Origin: Diphasiastrum complanatum
Lineage: Eukaryota > Streptophyta > Lycopodiopsida > Lycopodiales > Lycopodiaceae
Length of the DNA: 64,000 nt
Reading direction: 5' to 3'
Assembly: GCA_029204225.1 (NCBI GenBank)
Contig: CM055104.1
Coordinates: 46,360,933-46,424,932 of the forward strand
In this document: positions 1 through 14,500 of the stretch, in pieces
How the letters are laid out: each line of letters opens with the position of its first letter
Numbering within the stretch: position 1 is the stretch's first letter
Program-made: the position numbers and the translations under genes
The notes under the pieces: generated by a model
Told to the model about the DNA's origin: nothing
Seen by the model: only the letters and a program-made list of their open reading frames with translations
Databases searched by the model: none

Positions 1-1060
1 CATATATGTATGCTAGGATGACCTGCACAAGGTGTGTCATTACATTCGTAAAGAATTTTCTTTAGTAGCATCCACATTAGGCGCACATGTTTTCTCTATC
101 CTGAACAATAGTCCATTGTGGATAGAGAAATTATCAATGCCTCTTTTACCCTTGCCCTTAGCCTGATTACCTTGCATCTCAGTCTTGCTTAATGATCCTT
201 CTAGAACTCTCCACCAAATTGGTCCAAAATGCAGGTCTTTTCATATAGACCTCTTAGGGAAAGATAAAAGTCCGCGTTGATTTCAGTGAAGGAAAGTTTG
301 TTCACTTCACTTATTTGACTACGTGCATCTGCCACTCAATTGGTGATGCCTTTAATGTATCGCACTTCAATGCCAAATTCTTGCATGAGTTTTGCCCAAC
401 GGGCCTTATGACCTCTCAAATGATTCTAAAAGTACTTCAAGGGTTGGTGATTTGTATTCACCATAAATGTATTACTCTATAGGTAATGCCTCCATGATTC
501 CAGTGCATGGATCTCCGCAAGCAACTCATTTTCTTGAGTAGCATAATTAGTTTGCTTGTCGGATAACTTTTTACTTCAAATGCAACATGCCAGCCCTCTT
601 GTAACAGTATAGCTCCGATAGCCATATCACTTGTGTCTGTGTTAATGAAGAAAGAGGTATTTGCATCCGATATTTGTAATACAGGAGCTGAGGCAATTAG
701 AAGCTTGAGTTTGCGAAAGCTCTCATCTAATTTCTTGTTCCATCTGATTGGAGGGCTAGGCGTACCTTTCCATCTTTTGACCTCTTTAATATATTATTAA
801 GAGGGGCAACAATTTTCAAATATTCTTCAATATACTTATGGAAGAACACAATGACTAGCCATTCTATTATAGTCTTCAATAAAAAGCTACTCTTGTCTTA
901 AGATTATTACCATAGTATCGAGATGCTTCACGTGCTCTACACTATGACAAATTTTCCTAGAAAAGGATGAAAGAGATTGTCCATTATTTGTTGGAAAGTA
1001 GCAGGAGCATTATTCCGACAGAAAGGTAACTCTAAGAACTGATAATATAGTATATGCACC
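1..1060 (-). pseudogene. Ty3/gypsy RT-RNase H remnant
   Basis: Read on the minus strand, about 940-1030 gives the RT stretch NAPATFQQIMDNLF...LGKFVIV. Further along, about 600-700 gives the RNase H start (INTDTSDMAIGAILLQEG), and 340-450 gives the RNase H end (GHKARWAKLMQEFGIEVRY...VADA). The order matches gypsy pol and the sequence is related to the intact-length gypsy at 22.7-29.1 kb. Frames shift several times and stops are frequent, so this is an old dead copy. It lies left of the first visible SMT1 exon, probably in an SMT1 intron. Confidence 0.8.
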
Positions 1061-2019
1061 TGCATGAGCAATACTTTGGAGTTGGTGTTATGTTCGTGCT
1101 GATGTCCTTTGGTTTCATATGATTGATGTGGTATATACTTGTTTGTAGCATCATTTCTATGGCATGCTTGGTCCATCTCATGCTTGGTAGAGTTCACATG
1201 CTCATTTGATAGTTCTCTCATGTTATAATTTATAGCTTTTAGTTCATCATTTATACTTCTGTGGCCAATACACATGCAACATGTGCAAGTTTGTGCTAAG
1301 ATGGTGTATGGCATTTTTAAAATTTATATTTTTGCAACATTTATGCTAGTTACATTTTTTTGTTTATATGTAGCCTCGTCAATTATCGTATATTGAGGAA
1401 ATTATATATACCCACATTAAGGAAATGTTTAAAACTAGGGAGATTTATGAGGATCTTCTCATATTTTGGGCTTATTATTGATTTTTGAGGTAGTACTCTT
1501 ACTACTTAGACAATGTTTCCTCAAATCGTGGTTTAAATCAAGGCCTAAGGAGCTTGCCTGATTGTGCTTGTGACTCACTTGAAAGTTTTTCCGAAAATCT
1601 ATTTGTTGGGTCTTATTCTTACATAAGATGGCTATTTGTCCAAAAATGTCGAAAACCAGGCGAGTTTCTTTGAGGTTCAAAACTCTTATTCTATTCAACA
1701 CATCATTTTGTGTAGTTTGTGATCATCTAGAAGTGATATTTTTGATAAATAAATAGTCAGGAAATGAAGCACGTATTGATGATGTGCATGACGACTTCGA
1801 GGGTTTTAGGTAGTGTAGCTCAAAGCTGGTTGCCTAATTTCCTTTGAGTATGCATGACACTATTCATTTTCAAAGCTATCATATTTATGCTTATGGTCAA
1901 TAACAATGCATTCAACATTGAACTAAATGTTTTTATGTTGTTGTATTATGGATGCTTAGCTTTTTGCAGAGGAAATTGATTTTTTCATGGACACTTGATA
2001 ACCAAAAACCTTTTTCTAG

Positions 2020-2093
2020 GTCAATAAGTACTATGACCTTGCAACAAGCTTCTATGAGTATGGTTGGGGCCAGTCGTTTCACTTTGCTCACAG
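2020..2093 (+). CDS. SMT1: SMT1 exon (first visible)
   Basis: Acceptor TTTTTCTAG, donor GTGAGA. It encodes [17 protein letters not shown]...FHFAHR, the conserved N-terminal region of SMT1. It ends in phase 2, with the split Arg codon completed in the next exon 9.6 kb away. Confidence 0.92.
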
Positions 2094-5000
2094 GTGAGAT
2101 CCCTTTGTTTGTAGCTTGTTTAAGGGTGCTCGTATGTAATTCCATTTATATTTTTTGAATGTGTTCATGGTTGAAATAAATTTATGCTCTTAGTTATATT
2201 TCATGAGTTCTTGCTAGTTTTTATTCATGTAGTAGAAAGCTAGATTTTTTACGTGCTTGGTTTGTGCATTTTTGAGCTCCCGCTTGTATGATGAACTTTT
2301 ATGTACTCTATTTCATCTTATGTTCCATTTTGGTACTGAAAAGAGAGCAACAAAATCTCTTCTTCTTCTTCTCTATTTGCTAGATGTTACAAATTTTTTC
2401 TTGGAGACATGTTGCTTCAGAAGTTACCATGCTTGGTATGTACTCTTTTAGTGTTTTGTATCTTTGGTATCTCACAAACCATAATAAAGCTTTGTTTCTT
2501 TGTTGTCTTGTCCTCTCAACACCTTTTGAGCTTAGGCTAATCGTATGATTCATCTATTTTTTTGTTCGGAGATACATCTAGTTCGCCTCCAAATCGTTTC
2601 GGTGTCAAAGACCTTAATGAAGCTTTTCTCCATCTTTCTCAATCCATTGGTCCATCGCATCGTCCATTTAGTTAAAGCAACAATTGTAATTTGGCTCCTT
2701 GCTCTCGTTTCTGTTTTCCTTGTGGCTTGACAAGTTGCTCAACTGAGTGCATAAAGAAGATGAAATTCAAATTTTTTTTGATGCGTTTTTCTGGATACTC
2801 ATCATAGATCATATGACAAGACCAAATCCCCCTCTAGACAGCTTGCATCTAAACTATAGCTTGGACACTTGTAATAGTCATTGATTGGATTTACAGGTCC
2901 TGTAGGTATTTATTGGGATTTTTGTTGATAGTTTTTGAGTTACTCTTGCTAATGATAATGAGCTACTAGTCTTGCCATGATTATGGGGATAAAGAAGATT
3001 GTGAGCACATCCTTATCGGTTTGGGTACCATTTTTTTGGTCTTATCTTCCTTTCTTGTAGGACTATAGTGGAATGCTGATTGCAATTCTTGCTATTCCAG
3101 ACTTCCTAATGTATCATGATACTTATGTAACACTTTTTGTATGGACAAGTTACCTTGCTTCAACTTGGGGCCATTTTTACCAAGTTCTCATAATCTCATT
3201 TGATGGTGTAAATTGAACTTTCATGGCAATTCCAAATCCTTTTCAAGTGCCGAATGACTTCCCATCCTTGCATTACTCAACTACTTGTAAGTCGTACCCT
3301 TTAAAGAAACACCGCGTAAGCTGCTTGTTGAGATTCTGTGGTGTAACTCTTGTCCAAAATCCAATATCGTTCCCCCCTTTGTAATCAAATGTCTAGCTTA
3401 TCCACTGAATCTCGTGCCTTTTTGGACAAAAAAGCCTCTTTTTTTGGTAATCATGATAATTGCTAAGCATTCTTCATATCCAATCGAAAGTCAACACATA
3501 AGACTCGATGGTCCATATGACATAGCACATCTAAAGGTTCAAAATAAATCTAGCTATGAACCCACATTCTCACCCACTAACCTGACTTCAAATCTACATC
3601 TACATTAAATGCAAGTAAGACCATTTTGAAATGTTTACAAGTGTTACATGTAAATGTGTTATCTTATCATAATCATTGCTCTTCAAAAGGTTGATTAACA
3701 AAATAAAATCTAAAATTTTGAAATACCTCCTTTCAAAGTTCATTTTAAATGGCACATAATGATACTCTGGGGGGAGAATTGAGTCAAAACATTAACTTGC
3801 AAATTGTGTTTTTGAGGAGGGAGGGAGGGTTTTCTTTGCACAGGAAACAATTTTCAAGTTGCAAAATTTCTCTCCCAAGTTTCATTTCAAACCTATTTCA
3901 AAATGAAAATTGGGGTGGGAGGGGGAATTTTTTAAAATTTTTAGATTTGTTTCTTTTAAGCTTTTGAATTTTAGAACCTTTGTTTTCATGTTAGGGGGAA
4001 AGAGATGAAGAGAAAAGTTGGTTTTTAAACTACAATTACCGTAACCCTATAGTTCAACCTTCATCTCACTCTATCAATTATAGTTACTAACTAGCCTTAA
4101 ACCCATCTTGGAACTATTGTTTAAGTGCCACATAGGATTGATTAGTGAGTTAATCCAAGCTGATTAACTCACCATGGGCGCAAGAAAAGAGGCCCTTTTT
4201 TAGTCCGACAAGGCCCCAATGTCTTGCGCATCATCTTCGAGGCTTCTCAAGCCCGTCTATGTAATTTTGTCATAAAGGAGGTCACTAGCTTGGGGACTCT
4301 CAGCCATTAGAAATGCCTCATTTGAGATCACAAGATTAGCAGTAGCACAATTTCCAAAGCACCAAGTCAGTTTAAACCATATCCAACAATGCATTAAGAT
4401 TTTGCTAAAACTCAAAAACCATACAAATGAAGAAAAATGCATCGCCAATGTGTAGAATTGTGCCACTTCCTCCTAGGGCACCTTTGGGACGTTCTAGCCA
4501 GCATTGAAATGATTCGCTGACAATAGCCAACACACTTGATGCATCATTGAACCTTTACTAGCGGAAGGTGTTTTTATTTCTTCTCTCTTTTTTTAACCAA
4601 AATACTATGCAGCTATATAGCGAACAAGGAACTTACACAGGCTTGGCTAGCCATGACTCATTGTGTGCGCAAACTTACAAGGCTTGCGGATGGGTGGCTA
4701 GATGTTTGCAGCTCAGTGTAGCTTGTGCCATGTTTGCCCTTAAGGAATTGTTTTCCAAAGGCAAAAATAAAAACAAAAAATTTGCAACAACAAACTGTTT
4801 TCTCAAAGAGAATGACACCTTTTAAAGATAGACAATCCTAAATGTATGTAACCTAGATCTTCATTGCAAGTACTTTACAACACTACGGAAAAAGCCTTAA
4901 CTGGACAATTCCCCATAGCAATGTTTTACCAATAACGTGGAATTATCAAATATAAGATTGGAGGTTCACTGACCACGTAGCCGCAAAACATCATAGTGAA

Positions 5001-8000
5001 TTGTTATATCCAACACAATAGGAAAGGGCATACATAGTCGTCCTCTACGCAAGCTTATTCTAGAGCTCCTTAGTAGGACAAAAAGGAGAATATTCACAAC
5101 AATGCTCCACCATGATCTTTCTTTGAGGAATGATCACCTCCAACCAAGTCCTTGCTACATTACCTTTTTGTGTCTTCTGGCAATGGAACGATTGCATATA
5201 GTGTGCCTAGGACGCTTCCTCTTTGCACTTTGTAAAAGCAAAAAGCTATACGCTTTCTTTACCACATGTAACCTTGCATTTTATTGGCCCCCTTGTTGAC
5301 CTTCTAATTAGAAGTTGGTAGAGTTCAATTGACCGAAGCCAACCTCCCAAAACTTGTCATTTTGGCCTATTAAACCCTAGGGTGTAGCATTAGAAGCAAA
5401 GTATTGAGAAGCAACTAGTTTATGTGCAAGTCTTTTTTTAAGGCAAGAACAGTAAATTCCACCCCACCACTTGGGGATAGAGGTACTATTGGACAATGTG
5501 AGAAACATTTACAGGAGGTGGGATAATAAGAGCCTTGACGTTAGGGCTCGAGGATTGGCGACTGTTGAAGAGTAATGCCTATTTTACCCCTTTGGCTAAG
5601 CACTAGTGAAGTCGTAAGTTGCACATAACTCATGGGGCATGTTATAAATTAAATACATGAGACCCCCCTTTTGTAAGTTGAGTAAATTAGTGCAAGTGGC
5701 CCACTTGGCCAAGTAGCTCATTCATATCGTTGACACCTAGACTTTCTATGCATGTATTTGAGGTGCTTGCCTCACAAGGGACTTGGAGGACCCACGCCCT
5801 CCTCTCTCTCTCTCTCTCTCTCTCTCTAGCAATTCATTTTCTCTTCTAACTTTTGTTGTGAGGTGCTTATGCAATTCTCCTTGTATGTGATGTTTTCCAT
5901 AGCTAAGTTTCTCAAGCTTTCATAGTTGATCTAGTATTGAAGTTAAGATACTCCATAGCTGGGTCTTGCAATTCATCATGGTATCAGAGCAGGTTGTCTA
6001 GCCTGTGAGTCTGTGAGTGAGAGAAACTTCAGTGCTCAGATTTTTGAGAAGATTCTCATCTCTAAGCACCTCAATCTTGAAAGAGGGAGCTTTTGATCTA
6101 CAGGAGTCAGATTAGGTTGAATCTTGCACTGTTGGAGAGCTATTGGCAAGGAGAGTGGAATGATTCAAAAACTTTCTAATTTTGGCTAGTTTTGGGAAGT
6201 CATCTGGAGGAGCTTACACAAAAGTAGGGCGCATTTTCCGTAGGGGCTTCTGGTTTTTGTTCCAGTGGGGCCTAGTGCTTGTGTTAGTGAGGCCATACCA
6301 AGTGGCAAGTCATAAGCAAGAGCTGAAGGGTTGCCTTCAAGTGGCTACATACCCTAGTTGCTGGAAGTTGTTTCTTTTTTGATCATTTTCAGGTTGAGCT
6401 TCAATTTGAGCACAAATTTTAGCATGGCTAGTCTTGGGGAGAGTTTGCTAGGTGAATCTAGCAAACTTGATGGCACAAACTACAGAGTGTGGAACTTCAA
6501 GATGGCTAACATCTTGATGGACAGGAATTGCTGGGAGTTAATGACACATATAGAGCTTGTTCCAACATTTGATCCTGAATTGAAGGACTACATAAACAGG
6601 AGACAGAAAGCTCATAGGATGATCAATCTTTCTGTCAAGGACAATATTATTCCTCACATTTGCAATGCAAAGGATGCAGTGGATGCTTGGACTATTCTGA
6701 AGTCTATGTTTGAAACAGTGGATTCAGCCAGACTTGTGTTTTTGCAAAACAAGCTACATACTCTCAAGCATAGTTGCAGCGAATCTCGATTCGCTGGGTC
6801 TGCGATTCGCGACCCAGAATCGCAAAAAAAAAAAAAATTTTTTTTGGAAAAATAGCTTATTGCTGAAATTTTTTTAGGGGATCAATGGTCAAACCAGCGT
6901 TTTGCCTCTCAGAAGTGCAGTAGATGAGGCACAAACAGATCTTATTTTCAGTAGCTATCCAGTTGTCATTTGCTTTGGTTTTCAGTAAATGTTAATGCTA
7001 CAGTTTGGACTATCAACTGTATGGATGATGATCACTTTTGCAATTGGTTCACTGGAGATGTGAGTGCAATGTACATACAGTTGGGGGCATAAATATTGGG
7101 CCCTTCTCGGCGCGCATTTGGACCCCATTTTTATCTACAGGGGGGCGGTGGCATTTTTATCTATAGTGTCTATATAGCAAGAAGCTCTAGGGGGTTCGGG
7201 GGACAATAGCCCCCCGGGAAACAGGGGGTTCGGGGGGAGGTAGCCCTCTGGTGGGGGGTTTGGGGGGCAACGCCCCCCAACGGCGGGGTCCGGGGTCCGG
7301 GGGTCCCCGACGGTAAGGCCTTTTCATGATTTGGCCTTCCAACTCCCCGAGTGAAAACACACTTTTTGGTGTTTCGCACCCGAAACAGTCGGCAAACTAC
7401 ACAATCATAATCCCCTCGATCAGAGCTTTCATCTGATACCCATATTGCCTAAAAAAAATTTCAAAAAAAAAAAAAAAATCGATTCTACACGTTTCTAGGA
7501 AAATCCCGAATCGCGAATCGGAATCGTGATTCTGATCGCGATTCTAAATCGCGATTCGGGAATCGCGCTGCAACTATGCTCTCAAGATGGAAGCAGGTGC
7601 AACACTTGGTGATCACATCACAAAGGTCAAGGACCTTATGGATCAACTTGCTTCAGTTGGAGAGACAGTAAGTGACAAGAGTATTGTCCCCATAGTCTTG
7701 AATAGCTTGTCATTCAACTATCAAGACTATGTGATGTCCCTTTCTGCTAGGGATAAACTCCCAACCTTTGGGGAGTCATGTGGACCATAGAATACCTAGT
7801 ATGACATTGTTTTGTCATTTATATTGTCAAGTGCAACAAGCATTTGCTCACGGTTACCTTTGAGGGAATGACATTATCATGTAGATGACCAGTTTCATGT
7901 AAAAGAGATTGCAATGTGCATAAAAAATTGAGCTTTGTAGGGAGCTTTTTGAATCTCTATGGTTCAACGAGTTTTGGTGTGAATTCCTTCATGTGCTTCT

Positions 8001-11000
8001 TTACTCGTATCGACATGGATGTCAGATCCGCAATGACTTTATATTACAAACACAAAACAACCTTATTCTACAGGCACACAAAACACACGTATTATGATCA
8101 ATCCCCAATGACCCAGTTTATCCATTTTTACCTCTAGATGATCCTAGAAGCTATTTAAAAGCTTAAAACTAGATGTGCATGTGATTCAATGGCCTTCAAG
8201 CCGAGCATCTTTTATATGGCTGATGTTATTTCACTTGCACTAGCTGATTATTAACTATGTAGCATGTCATGGATCCCCTCCCTCTTGGTGCACGAATATA
8301 ATCCATCCCATTTGAACGGTTGAGGACCTATGAAGTTGGAAACTATTGTACTATTATATTAGCCATATCTTGGATAAAATGTATGGGCTTATTGTAGAGT
8401 TTGACTTGAGCGGAGTGGCAGAGCCATAAGGTTTTTGAGCAATCGGAACAAGGTAGGTTTTAATTTGAGGATACCGCATCAGACCATGTTTCATGTTTTG
8501 AGTGATTGTCAAGGAGACAAATCACATAATGGAAAAAGTTATTGTTGCTTTGTTGACTTCAGAGGGATTTCAATTGGGTACCTCTAGTAGGGTCGATACA
8601 AAGGTGCTGAAATCTCGATCTTGCACATAATGTCATTGAAGTTGCGATGGCATTACATGAAAGGGTGATTGGATGGTTTAGATTGTGTGCAGGCTTGTCA
8701 GACAAGATTTAAGATACGATTGTAGCGAAGTAGGCTTTTAGTACGTTACAAACCATTCTTTTGTATTATGATGATGTGGGATTGCTATCATCCTTATGAG
8801 AGGGGCCCCAAGCCTATTTTGATGCATCGTAGAGCTTGTGAGATGAGTGGGGTGGCAATAAAGCCTCGAAGATGAAAGTATAGTCTGTAACACATTCACA
8901 TCCATAAATGCACCAATAGTCATTTCACCTTGTGGACCAGCCCTTGGAGGTACTCTCCTCCTACAATTGCCTTGGTATTTGAATCATGGGGTTTTCAACA
9001 TAAGACTAGGAGCTATGACTAGACTAGGGCAGGCTTAGATTTTGACATGCACCCTTACTTTTCAACTTGATGGGCTTTTTTTTTCCCTTTCACATGACAT
9101 GTATATCCAAGGTTACCTTTCAAATGAAAAATGTATGAACCTTTCAACCACTTATACGTATAATATTGTTATAGGATGCTCCGTACTACTCAGTCCCAAT
9201 TGGACTTCTAGTTTGGCCATAACTGCAGTCCAAAAGTTTCCGGTAAATTGAGTATCTCTGTCGGACACTATGGATGACGATAATCCATGAAGTTTGAACA
9301 CATGCTCAATAAATATGTTAGCTACTTTAGATGCATCAAGCTTTTTACACGTTGGAATCAAATGAGCCATCTTAGTGAGTTTTTCAACTATAACTAAGGT
9401 AGTTGATGGGCTTGGTGGCTCTAATCTGAAATTTTCTGCCGCCATCTTCAGGCTCTCCCTGAACTACATTCATACACAAACCACAATAAGTACATGTAGG
9501 AAATAGAAGCCTAAGGATCCAGGATCTTAACTATTCAATCACACAAAGCATTCTCAAAAGAAAGAGAGAGATGGCTAGAAACCCTCTTGTAGAAACTTGT
9601 GGACAGGCAAGGAGAATAGTTAGTATTGCTTACAAAAGTGTCATACAAATGGGATGCACACATATACATAGTCCAAGATGACTATCTAACTTCATGACTA
9701 TTGGCTATCCAACTACTTGACTATCGACTATCCAACTTTCTATAAGTTACATAGAAAGAATAAGGTACCTCCAATATGTCAGGTTGGGGTACTTAATGTC
9801 ACTATTAGGCCTAGTGGACCCACTAGTTCCTACCAAGTTAATTTCATACTAACTTAGCTAACTCTAAGTTTATTAGGCCTAATATAATAAATGACCATGG
9901 TTACACAACTCTCGACCTTTTGGGTCAAAGTAACCTATGGTAATGTAAGCAATTCCATTTACATTCGAACAGTACATAGCATCAACAAGCATGAAACACA
10001 GTTGAGATGGTTGCCTTGTCTCCTCCCAACCTTTGCTGCATAGATTATGATAGGGAATAACTCTCACAAGGCTCAGTTATCCACAATCCTCAAGCACCCC
10101 TTAACCCTGACCCTTCCTAACGTTGACACATGGCTAATTCCATGCATAGTCGATGCTTGCAACCTGGCAGTGCCTTGAGACATAGGCAAGCAAGTAGGCT
10201 AACATCTGGACCAAGTGTCCCAATGAGTATATGACACATGTCTCGTTGACTAGTCAACGCTCCTACTTTTTAGGAGGTCAGTCCAACCACTCCTAATTAA
10301 TTACCCAGTACCCTACACCAAGGCTCAACATGTGACTTAGAGGCTTAGTAACCATAACAACAGTTTTAATTTTTTAACAAAGATCACCATAGGCCGATGA
10401 CTTAGCCATTGCCATATTTTACAAAAAGTACATCTGTGCACAAAACCGTAAATGACCGGGATAGGGAGTAAAAGCTATAACAACGAGTTCGATAATATCC
10501 GAGAGCTGCTATTGAATTGTTCTAGTCACCATGCTTGAGAATGCATCAAAGACAATACGAGTGCTTCTCATACAAGAATGGTGTTTAGACATCAAGCCCC
10601 CATGTGCCAAGATGCAAACAAATATAGACATCGACAACCAACTACTTGATCATAGATTGTCTCCCATAGCTCACTTATTTTTTGATCTACGACTTTATTG
10701 CAAAACTTACTCTTTTTGATGTTTATTCTACTATGGGGGGACAACAACCACGACCACTCTAGGTTAAGTGATTTGATTAATTAGATACGCTATGTTTTGT
10801 CCATAGATATTTATGATATTGGATTTTATAATGTCTTTTGTATTCTTTGAGGCTTTTTTATGCTATTATTAGATATTACATACTTGGGGTGCACTTGCTT
10901 TATCTAATGTAGCATTTTTTGGTTCGAAGACATAAATAGAGCATCTTCAATATGTCCTCTATATTATCAGAGGGAGCTACCATTGTGTCTTTCGTGATCA

Positions 11001-11511
11001 ATCAATTACGCTTCCCTTGTTGACTTCTTATGATGATTGGAGATGTGTAGCATTCATGATATGGAAGATGGTTCCATTTGAGGAGTGATGGCGTTTGTAG
11101 CAACTGCCCCAGTATGAGCACTATGCACTATACCTCTTTCTTTTGCAAATGTGGGCCTGGCACAAATACAGGATGACATGTCGATCCCTTTCATACATCC
11201 AGAGACAACGAATGACAACCTTCACACACATGCGCACACCCACCACGATCTATGGCACCCCCATCACAAACTTCTTGAAACAAATATACCATGTCATGGA
11301 GTGATATATGCCAGCTAGTTATTTCTTTGAAGCTCTTGGTTTGAGCTCTCTTATAGTTTTTTTGCTTATATTAGTATTTCACACTCAATCTATTGTTACG
11401 TGCTAGTCTTTTCCTTTGGAGATGTCATATTCTCACTATGTTACAATACATGACATCTACTCATTTTGTCATATGTAGTATGGACCTTTTGGTTTCTTGT
11501 GGACATTAATA

Positions 11512-11578
<67 letters not shown>

Positions 11579-14500
11579 GTTCCTTATAAAAATCTCTTCA
11601 ACTGAAGAAGATGGTGGCTGGAGGTGCCTGTTTTTTCCTCTTTAGAAAGAAACTATGACATGGATCCAGAAAGGAATTCTTGTTGACTAGTTTATGTGCA
11701 GGTGGCATGACGAATCCTTGCAAGAGAGCATTAAAAGGCATGAACATTATTTGGCTCTCCATCTTCAATTGAAACCTGGAATGAAGGTGTAGTAACACAA
11801 TCACTATGCATATGCAGCTTTCTACCTTTGTGTTTGAAATCAGATGATCTTGCATGTATGGGTTTAATTAATATTTGAAAGTCCAGGTATTGGATGTTGG
11901 GTGTGGCATTGGAGGACCTCTGAGAGAGATAGCGAGATTCAGGTTGTAAGCATCCCTATGTTGTGAATATTTTCCTATGATATATCCACTTCCTAGAAAA
12001 TTTTCATGATTTTTTATAATTTGAAACTTTTGCTTTCTAGGCTCAAAGATATAACATTGTACAATAAAGCCTGTGGCTTAAAGAATGCACTTCACAGTTG
12101 TAAATGGTGGGATTTGCTATTCATTTTTTTGGCTTAGTTGGATGTCCACCGCCGTTTGTTATTGGTTCGAATTATGTATCCCTTCGTATGGAATGACACG
12201 CTATCTGATGGCCCGTTTCTACCAGAATATTCAAGAATTCATGAAGGGTATATCATCCAAGTTCCAACCTGATTATTCTACAAAGTTGACATCTTTTGCT
12301 TAGATGCCGAGTCATGGCCTCATTATCATATTCACAGAATATGAATAGGTTTCTATCTTTGCCTCGTATCATAGGATTGGAATGAATGTAAGTCTGGTGG
12401 ACGTTGAGTGCTTCAAGTGTATGGTGAATCTTCCATATCACCTTATGAGGTTCTGGGTCAGGAATATCTACAGTCCTCCTCTTGAAAGATATCACAATGT
12501 GGCAAAGTAAAACATATGTAGGATGTAGCATGGCCGAGCCGTGGGAGCAGCGAGGGCGGGTACGGGACATAGTTTGTCATGAGGAATGATGGCTACTTTG
12601 CTTCCACATGTCACATATCATTAAAAAATGTGTGCATTTAGGAGTACACCCTGCAATCACATATGTTGGCTCTCCTCACAACCAACGACAACGCGACTCG
12701 TCAGCAAAATAGCTCCTCACGAAGACTATGATACTGGTAGTTTACATGTTACATGCTTTTTAAATGGCCATGACTTGCTAGCTGTTGAAAAAGTTCTGTC
12801 CTTGGGACCGAAGAAGATTTCAAAGAGAATGATTTTTGACATGATTGTCGGAACATCATTTTGACAAGCCAACTTCAGGAAAATTTAAAATGAAAGTTGC
12901 TTGTACGACAGATAAAATCGAACTTTATGCTCACTTGATATAGTGATGCTTTCTGTGAAAGCATTTCAAGCCAGAGGACAATCCCAAATGGCTCTTGATA
13001 GTGTGGCTTGCCATGTGTTGTGCACTATTATTAAAAAGTAAGTTCAATAGTAAAACATGCTCTATGCCGTTGCTCTATTTTCCATCTGTGATGTTCGTTG
13101 CTCTATTTTCCATATTTGGTTATCAATTGGATTCAATGACATGTTATTCATGATAAAGCTTTTCTGATGCTACAACCATTTCAATTCGCCAAACTCCTAT
13201 GTATTGCAATATATGAAACGAGAGGCATGATTTCAAGCAAAAGTTAAGTAAAAGCAGACCAAGTCAACTGATTTTTAGAACTATGGTCGCCTTATATTCA
13301 CCTTTCTCTACTATACACAATTGAGAAAAGTGAATGTGAGTTAACACTTTCTGGTGCAAGAGCTCATTTCTACATGTCTTTTATATTAAGAGTAAGAATT
13401 AGTCCAAAATAATAATTTTTTGATAATGAGTTGTTAAATTGTAATGACACGGGGCGTTCTCTTATTGATGGTCTGAGTACTTTCGCTATAAAGAACATTC
13501 TAACATAAAAGAAACAAGGCACAATGTCAACAGCTCGTACCCTTTGCTGTCTGTATTGCAGTGGTGCACATGTTACTGGTTTGAACAATAACGAATACCA
13601 AATCTCTAGAGGATCTGTAAGCATCAGTCCTCAGTGCTTTTGCTGTATGTCATATTTTACATGTCAGTCTCAATGTATAAGATAATGTTGGTGCTTATGC
13701 TTTGATCTTTTGCTTGAGATAGCTGAGTGAGCTGCTGCTCATAGAAACTGACTATTCTACTGAAGTTTGAGATGGGCTTGTGTTTCTTTGCCATAGTATT
13801 ATTCCAGAAACTTTTTGGTTATTTTCCTCTAAACGATTTTCTGTGCTGCTATCCTGAATTTCAGGTGCTGAATAAGAAATATGGAGTAGAGGAAACCTGT
13901 GACTACTTGAAGGTGCACGGTGAACTTATAAAACTAACATGAAAATAGATGTATGCACTTATTTTCACAGCATTTTTCAACTTGTGCTCTTTTTCCATTG
14001 AATAATTGTGCATGTTATATCCTCAACTCTGGCATAAGCCAGTGTGCTGGCAGGAGTTTTCATACGACTTCCACTAACATCATCTTACACATTTTATTAT
14101 TGTTGTCATATTATGACTAACAATCAGGTACATTTAGCATCTCTGTACATAACATAGCTAAAAGAAGACATGAAGATTTCTGAAATGATCGGCATTGCCG
14201 ATCTCAAAGTGAAAAGAAAACTGACTTGCAAATCATATTTGCCTCTTGCATAAGGGTACAACTTTTCTTCTTTCTGATATATTGAATTGGTGGCTTATTG
14301 GGATGCAGGCAGATTTCATGAAAATGCCTATTCCTGATAATACATATGATGCAATTTATACAATTGAGGCTACATGTCATGCTCCAAATCCAGTCAGTAT
14401 CCTCTAGTTCTCATTGAGAAGTATAAGTCAGTTTATGCTTCTGCCATTTCTTCTTCTGTGTATGTGAAAAATCAGCTTCTGGACCAGAAGTATTTTATGC

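Larger units (their letters stand above)
2094..11701 (+). other. SMT1: SMT1 intron of 9608 bp, TE-filled
   Basis: The intron holds a copia 5' end with a hAT-like insertion (5.56-7.79 kb), a LINE (8.44-11.58 kb) and gypsy/copia scraps. I recognise no gene or element in 2094-5560 or 7791-8440. Those parts are AT-rich with only short, probably chance, open frames. Confidence 0.85.

Noticed and set aside
12085-12864. Small open frames in an SMT1 intron
   Set aside because: No recognisable family; lengths are within chance for this composition.
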